The position numbers were made by a program, and so were the translations under genes. Below, one piece after another: positions 58,231 through 64,000 of a DNA stretch of 64,000 bases. The stretch's first letter is position 1, and each line of letters opens with the position of its first letter. Below the pieces are notes generated by a model. The model was not told the DNA's origin. It was given only the letters and a program-made list of their open reading frames with translations, and searched no databases. Source of the DNA: Phylloscopus collybita (taxonomy: Eukaryota > Chordata > Aves > Passeriformes > Phylloscopidae); assembly GCA_027886175.1 (NCBI GenBank), contig JAJNNQ010000013.1:9708001-9772000 (forward strand), given 5' to 3'.

Positions 58231-61200
58231 CAGGATATACACAGGACTATACATCATGGCGGAGAGGAAAAGAGAGTTACATGCCCTCTTTTGCGTACTA
58301 AATCTGAAGAGGTTCATTTAAGAAATGAAAAAAATGTTGAGGATGAGCAAGCTAACTTGAGTATGTAGTATATGTGTTCTGTTAAAACTTTGCCATCAAA
58401 GGGCAGAGTTCTTTAAACTATTTTTACATCCCAGGCTGGTCTATAGATATATTTCATTGTTTTCCCAAATTTAATTGTTTAAGTCAAACAGTATTATCAT
58501 GGCAGGTTATATTCCATTCTCACCTACACCAATGTGATGTAAAATCAAGTGGCATGCAGTGATATACCAAAAATTATTGTCTCACTAATTTTATTTTACC
58601 TTCCATATTCTGTATTTGAGCAGGGGGAATGATATATAGTCAGGAAGATTAAATAGATTTAGGTTATCTCCTTGTATGCTAAGGCTGCCTACTGCTTCTG
58701 CTGCAGGAATTTTATGATTTGGTGTCTGAACTGTTTAAAATCACAATAACTTAATACTTTTTCTGGATATTCTAGGTAACTATACTAATTATTGGTTTTT
58801 ATTGGATTCCCTTTCCTTTAGTTAATATAATAATTTTGCAATATTATTTGGCCAAAGGACTGCAGAATGCCAGTGGAAATGTGAACAAAATGAAATCATT
58901 TAATAAACTTAAGAAACATAGGTCAGTGTGAATTTGTGAGATGATGAAGTTCTATGCAGAATTATTAAAATATGTATATTACCGAAATCATCACTTGAAG
59001 ACTTTTCCAAAAGTGCCAGGAACAATATTATATATGTATTTTTAACCTTTATACAGACAGCAGGAGCACTGTCAACTGAATTTGCATCTCATAGCAGGAA
59101 CCAACACCATTGCCTACTGCATAATGAAGAATCAGAATAACAATAAGTTACCTTGTCAGATGATTTTTTTTTATTTTTGAACTATACAGAGCAAGTAATT
59201 TTATCGTTAACAATTCAATAGCTACTTAACAGATTTGTTACACAAGATTATTTTTAATTGTGGGGTTTGAGCACATATGTTGATAATCCTATGCCTATTT
59301 TCAAATGCATGAAACATTCTCCATGACAAGGACGACACACTTTGTGTTAGCCAGGATATTCATGTTTTTAGTAAAAAAAAAAAAAAGCATCCTAAACTTG
59401 CCTTAGTAAATATTGATATTCTTCTAATTTATTTAATAATTTTCAGATCACAATAAGACATTACATTTGTTAAGATATCCACATAATTTCCCTAAAAAGC
59501 TATTACACAAAAATGTGTGTGGGAGAAAGTCTGATTGGACTAAACTTATATGGGAAGCCAGCTTTGTAGGAAGATGCAATAGATGATGTTAATATATTGA
59601 GATAGGCTTTAGGATAAAGAAAAGATTATGTGCTAACATAATTACCCAATTTTTGAGTTATGACATTTTAATAAGTAGTGCTTTTCCAGCTATGAACCAT
59701 GCAACAGACAGATTGCTTATAAAATTAGAGCAAGATTTTCCAATAACCTAAAACATATTCTGCATTTACAGAACTCCTTTTCTCCTGCAAAATTTACTGA
59801 AGCTTTAAAACAGCAGGCCAGACAATTCGCCTTCTCCCACTTCACACTGAACCAGGAAAGGTTCATCCTGAAGTAAAATTGTTTAGAGAAAAACATGAAG
59901 AGAAATACACAGAATGTCGTGTATCCCAGCTAGTATTCATAATGTCCCAGAGATGATACCCATATAACCCAAGAAGATTGCTCAATGAACCCATCATATT
60001 TATGAACAAAGAGAAGACTGGCAGGAAGTGTACTGATTCAATCCAAAATAATTTAATTTCAGCTGATTTCCTATTGACTTTAATGGAATTTGGATTTATT
60101 TTCTCTCGGAAGGCATACATGTAGAAGATCCCAAGCATGAAACTTCCCAGGGAACACATTTCCATGTAAGATATGTGGAACTCTAGCTGCATTTGGAAGG
60201 TTAAGTTTATGTCGTTAGTATCACTTATCCTTCTACACATTATTCTGTATGGTAACAGTGAAACCCCTGCACAGTGCATGACATGTTAGTATTAATCTGC
60301 TAATGTGTGAAATAGTATATTCATATCTAACTGCTTTGGATTCTCTGCTTTTGTTGCTCCTTTTCAAATGCTTGAAAGTATGGTAAAAGAGATGAAAGCT
60401 TCAGGTTCAAATAGCTTTAAAATAAATCTGTATTTATGCTAAAACATCTATGTTTCCAGTGAAGCAATGTTTGGACTGCTACATACCACTTATTTTGTAC
60501 TGCCTCGCAGAAGATAATCATCCTGGGAGCTATTATCCATGTGACAGAATTGTCTGCATGTTCTGTACAACTGTACAGGGCAGTATAATGTCTGATAGAG
60601 ACATTTTAGAACAACTGACAAAATGTGTTGGCTGCAAAACTATGCTGAAAATTATTTGTATCTGCTTAAAAAAAATCTCAAACTTTTACATTGATTATGG
60701 TGCCAGTGTTACTGAGGGTATGTGATAATCAGGAATGATCATGATGATAGCATTGTCTAAAAAAGATCATAATTACATCAAAATTCAACAAGTATTTTAG
60801 ACTTCATTTAATTTCAGCAAGTAATGATATTAGTCATTCATTTAAAGCAATCTGATAAATTCCCATTGATGACACCAGGAAACAATTTTCATCCCGTTAT
60901 CTTTATTTCTGGAATACAAATCTATGTTTTTGACATTATTTGTGAGTTTTTATCACCAGTTGTGTTCTAAATCCAAAAGCTTCCATATTCACTGTTAGGA
61001 AGAAGTATTTCAGTATATAAGAACATGAATAGACTGTAGTAATATGTTGAATATTATTTCCTCAGTTGTAGATAGGGGAACTAAAGCTGAATAGAGGGCT
61101 CTGTAATCAAAAAGGAGTAGTTTTAAATATGTAAACCATGGGTCATACACTCTGATATTGAAGATAAAGAAGCATAAAATAAAAGAACAAAGTTGATACT

Positions 61201-62635
61201 ATATGTATTGTCTATTTATTCATCTGTGATTGATGGATATAGAACAAAGAGTTTCCTAGTAAAAAATGCTTATGTACCTACATGTAGTGACTCTGAAATC
61301 TGTACCTTGAGGACAAAGAAAGGTCGCCAATCTCTCCAACGCCTAGTTCTTTGTCAAAAATGGACACAGTTAATGAGGTTTGTTTGGTACAGCACAAATT
61401 CTCAGACACAGATAGAGATCCTTTCAATGGAAACAAATTTGTTTGGCTTTACCAGGTTACTTAGCGATTAATAATAGCCTTGAGATGCAGGTCAGAAAGG
61501 TCATCGTCCCCGCTTGCCAACACAATCTAAAATGTGCCGCTACTCCGGCTCTGCAGGCTTTGAGGCCCCAGAATGCTATGCATAAAGTAAAACAGGCTAT
61601 TTTCCAACTTCTTTTTTCATATTAATAAGCAATTTTCAAGAGAAGGGTGGCAAAATGGGGGCCATGCCACTCTAAGTAATTCATTTATTTTGCAATTTAA
61701 TCTTATGTTGGAAAAAAATTACACTGCTGCAAAAGCATAGCATGGTGATTTTTAAACGTCAGTGTGCTTCATAAGTAACCTTGTATGAAATATCGTATTA
61801 GCAGCCTTTAACAGTAAACTGCAACAAAAACTATTTTCAGAGATTTAAAATACCTGTGCATTTTTTCTGATCTGTATTTCCTTTTAATTCTATTTTTCTT
61901 TTACAGTTAAAATAAAATGATTAATTACTTAATACTTTACTTATTTTAATTGATAAAATCTTGAAAGATAGCATGGAACAAAAGTTCTACACTGCAACTT
62001 ATACTTAAGAATGTGATTTCATGGTGTTCATATTTATAAAGCAATTATTGCTCTTTCACATATTTTGATGAACTAATTTAATGATAATTAAAATATTAAG
62101 AGTAAGTCTGAGTCACAATCTTAAAAAACACTTTTGGGAGCAGTAAGACCTTTCCATGGGATTATTCATATCAGCAAACTTACCCATATGCATATTTTGA
62201 CACAATTTGACCCATGTCCTCACAGTGTCTTATTTGGTGCTCATTGAAACAACTGAGACTATTAATGTGGACCTCTCCAAATAATCTGTTTTGTAGGAAT
62301 ATTTGAATCAGCCAGTTATGTGAATAATATTTTTTTTTTATTTTTATCATATATACGCATACTAAAAAACATGAAGACTAGAATTTACTCACCTAATTAA
62401 CTTTTTAGCACTCTAAATGCTTGACTGAATATGCTTGGTGTATTTGGCACACAGGTGAATTTGAATTAGCCATTTTGTAATAACAAAAATAACAAATGTT
62501 AATCAAATTAACCTTTTTTAGCTGGGTCAAAAAATTCTGTACACGTGCACTGTGCACAATAGCACAGAATTGTGTTTCTTATAGAACATTAATTCAGTCC
62601 ACTGTTTGTGTAGTTTGTGGCAAGTCTGGCTGTGT

Positions 62636-62682
62636 AAAAACAAAACAAAACAAAACAAAACAAAACAAAACAAAACAAAAAG
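62636..62682 (+). repeat. (CAAAA)n microsatellite
   Basis: About nine perfect CAAAA units, followed by more A/C-only sequence to about 62705. Confidence 0.95.
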
Positions 62683-63544
62683 CAAACCAAAAAAACCCAA
62701 AAACATTGAGGAAATCTATGCCCATTTTCTTTTCATGTTTCTAACAATTCAGTTGAAATCATGAGTTTTCTCCATTCTTCGAAACCTAGTATTAGGCATA
62801 GTTCCATCTTTCTTTTATGATGAAAGGGTTTTCTGCACAGACTCACACATTTATATGACTCTGTGTTTGCACACCTCTGTCGTGCAGTGCTGTGCTTCAT
62901 GAAGCAGTTCAATTCCTGGTTCTTGTGATGGCCTCTACAGCTCTCATCAAACCACAGCAAAAATGACCTGTGCAAGAGGCCAGTGCCACAGACACTCCTC
63001 CTAAGGACAATGTGTGCATTCCAGTTTTCCTCTGTGCCTGCTTTCTCAATCTTACAAAGATTGAGAAAGGGCTCAAGGATCCAGGGGTGAATATCATCTT
63101 ATCCCATGTCTGCTATCCTCTCTCATTCCATAAACCTCCTCTGTCTGCAGGTCAGGAGGTGTTGCAAGGCACTAGCTGAAACACAAGTGAACAACTTTTA
63201 TTTATATTATAATAGCTTCCACTTAGAGAAATTCAAAGTAAAATGACGCTTAAAAGCAAATAAAAGGACTTACACGAATACTATTTTATCAAACTGTAAG
63301 CAATATTAATCTATATACTGCTCCTACTTTTGATCACTTTAATCCTGTTTCTTCACAATTATATCCATGTAGCATCCTACAGCTGTGGAACTGAAATAAC
63401 AGTCGTTTTACATTCCAGTGCTGTCAGTATACTGCTAATATACAAGAACAAAACACTGTGAAGCTATGAAAGGGTTAAAGTGAAACAGAGGACTATCATG
63501 TCTTTTGTTGTTATAATATAGTTAGCAGACTTCTTTTATTACAG

Positions 63545-63668
63545 GAGTGAACTTCAAGAGTATGCAGAAATGAAGGAAAATGAAGAGAAAATGAAGGACC
63601 TAGAAAAGAAAGAAAAGCAAATGAAATACCAAGCCCGAAAGATGCATTACCTCCTTAGCACTGAACAG
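63545..63668 (+). CDS. SPATA17: SPATA17 coding exon 6 (last visible)
   Basis: 124 nt. The acceptor is TTTATTACAG|GAGTGAA and the donor is GAACAG|GTTGGTAG. Completes Arg132 and encodes residues 133-173: a charged, coiled-coil-like stretch rich in Glu and Lys, then YQARKMHYLLSTEQ, which matches human YQARKMHYLLSTKQ almost exactly. It ends in phase 0. Confidence 0.95.
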
Positions 63669-64000
63669 GTTGGTAGACCTGTCCCTGACAGCTCATGCAA
63701 ACCACTTGGGCCCCCAGCCTGACAGAGATAAACTAGCAGGCTGAATGGGACATGACTTGTTGAAAAGATATCACAAAGACACTACTTCGAGTTCAATTTA
63801 GTGCTTTTCTATAGGCAAGAGCAGGTACCATGACTATTCTGTGACAGTAGCTCATAGAGGCAGCATCAGCACTGCTGGCAGAAAGAGTCCAAGTCAGCAG
63901 TTTGATCTGCCACTGTGATAACACAACATGAAGGGCATAACCTCGCTTTAAAAACTCATTTTGACTGGCTTATTGTTGTGTTGCTGCACTTGTCAAGAAC
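63669..64000 (+). other. SPATA17: SPATA17 intron 6 (partial)
   Basis: Phase 0 intron start, running off the window. Nothing recognised in it. Confidence 0.8.

Larger units (their letters stand above)
46330..63544 (+). other. SPATA17: SPATA17 intron 5
   Basis: About 17.2 kb, phase 2, the longest intron seen. It holds a short (TA)n at 46444-46464 and diverged direct repeats at 49262-49465. A possible conserved noncoding block lies near 52810-53050. An A/C-only tract (53708-53843), a 32-bp tandem duplication (56935-56998), an unusual CpG-bearing patch (57590-58230) and a (CAAAA)n repeat (62636-62682) follow. No other gene or repeat family was recognised with confidence. Confidence 0.8.

Noticed and set aside
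59863..60279. 138-codon minus-strand open frame
   Set aside because: Longest intronic frame away from known exons, but no recognisable motif, unbiased codon use, AT-rich context and no splice or promoter support. Length alone is not enough in 64 kb.
63545..63668. Treating the 63.5 kb Glu/Lys-rich block as a separate gene
   Set aside because: The split Arg codon and the YQARKMHYLLST match place it as SPATA17 exon 6.

Overview
This window is ordinary vertebrate nuclear DNA, almost certainly from a bird. It is AT-rich, mostly intronic, and has one sharp CpG island at about 27.86-28.87 kb. It carries several CR1-type LINE 3' ends with the terminal ATTCTATGA-like short repeat typical of avian CR1. 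It also has single-gene exons with GT-AG splice sites. No bacterial, phage or CRISPR-type features are present.

Two protein-coding genes lie head to head across the CpG island. On the minus strand, GPATCH2 occupies bases 1-28.2 kb and continues beyond the left edge. Five coding exons are visible: 28201-28146, 18680-17967, 12715-12654, 4542-4360 and 3259-3180. They join in frame to 365 codons, roughly the first two thirds of the protein. The G-patch domain itself lies outside the window. On the plus strand, SPATA17 starts at 28631 and continues beyond the right edge. Six exons are visible: 28631-28698, 32464-32553, 34793-34874, 40503-40553, 46226-46329 and 63545-63668. They join in frame to 173 codons, about half of the protein, and include three IQ calmodulin-binding motifs. 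The two start codons are about 430 bp apart, so the genes share a promoter. An RFX-type X-box-like site (GTTGCC-AT-GGCGGC) lies just upstream of the SPATA17 start.

The introns hold CR1 fragments at 23.0, 24.1-25.8, 28.9-29.3, 32.9-33.4, 33.75-34.0 and 45.3 kb. One of these CR1 copies is split by an LTR-like insertion of about 0.94 kb. A clean solo LTR lies at 9979-10312, flanked by a 6-bp target duplication. A 392-bp TA-flanked mariner-type miniature element lies at 39496-39887. There are many microsatellites and A/C- or T/G-only tracts.

I found no new biological system. The best leads are the X-box-like site in the shared promoter, the CpG-bearing patch with open frames in SPATA17 intron 5 (57.6-58.2 kb), a protein-like open frame in SPATA17 intron 4 (44.23-44.48 kb), the mariner-like element, and the nested LTR. 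Gene names rest on remembered similarity to the human proteins and on exact exon phase and length agreement; no database search was run.
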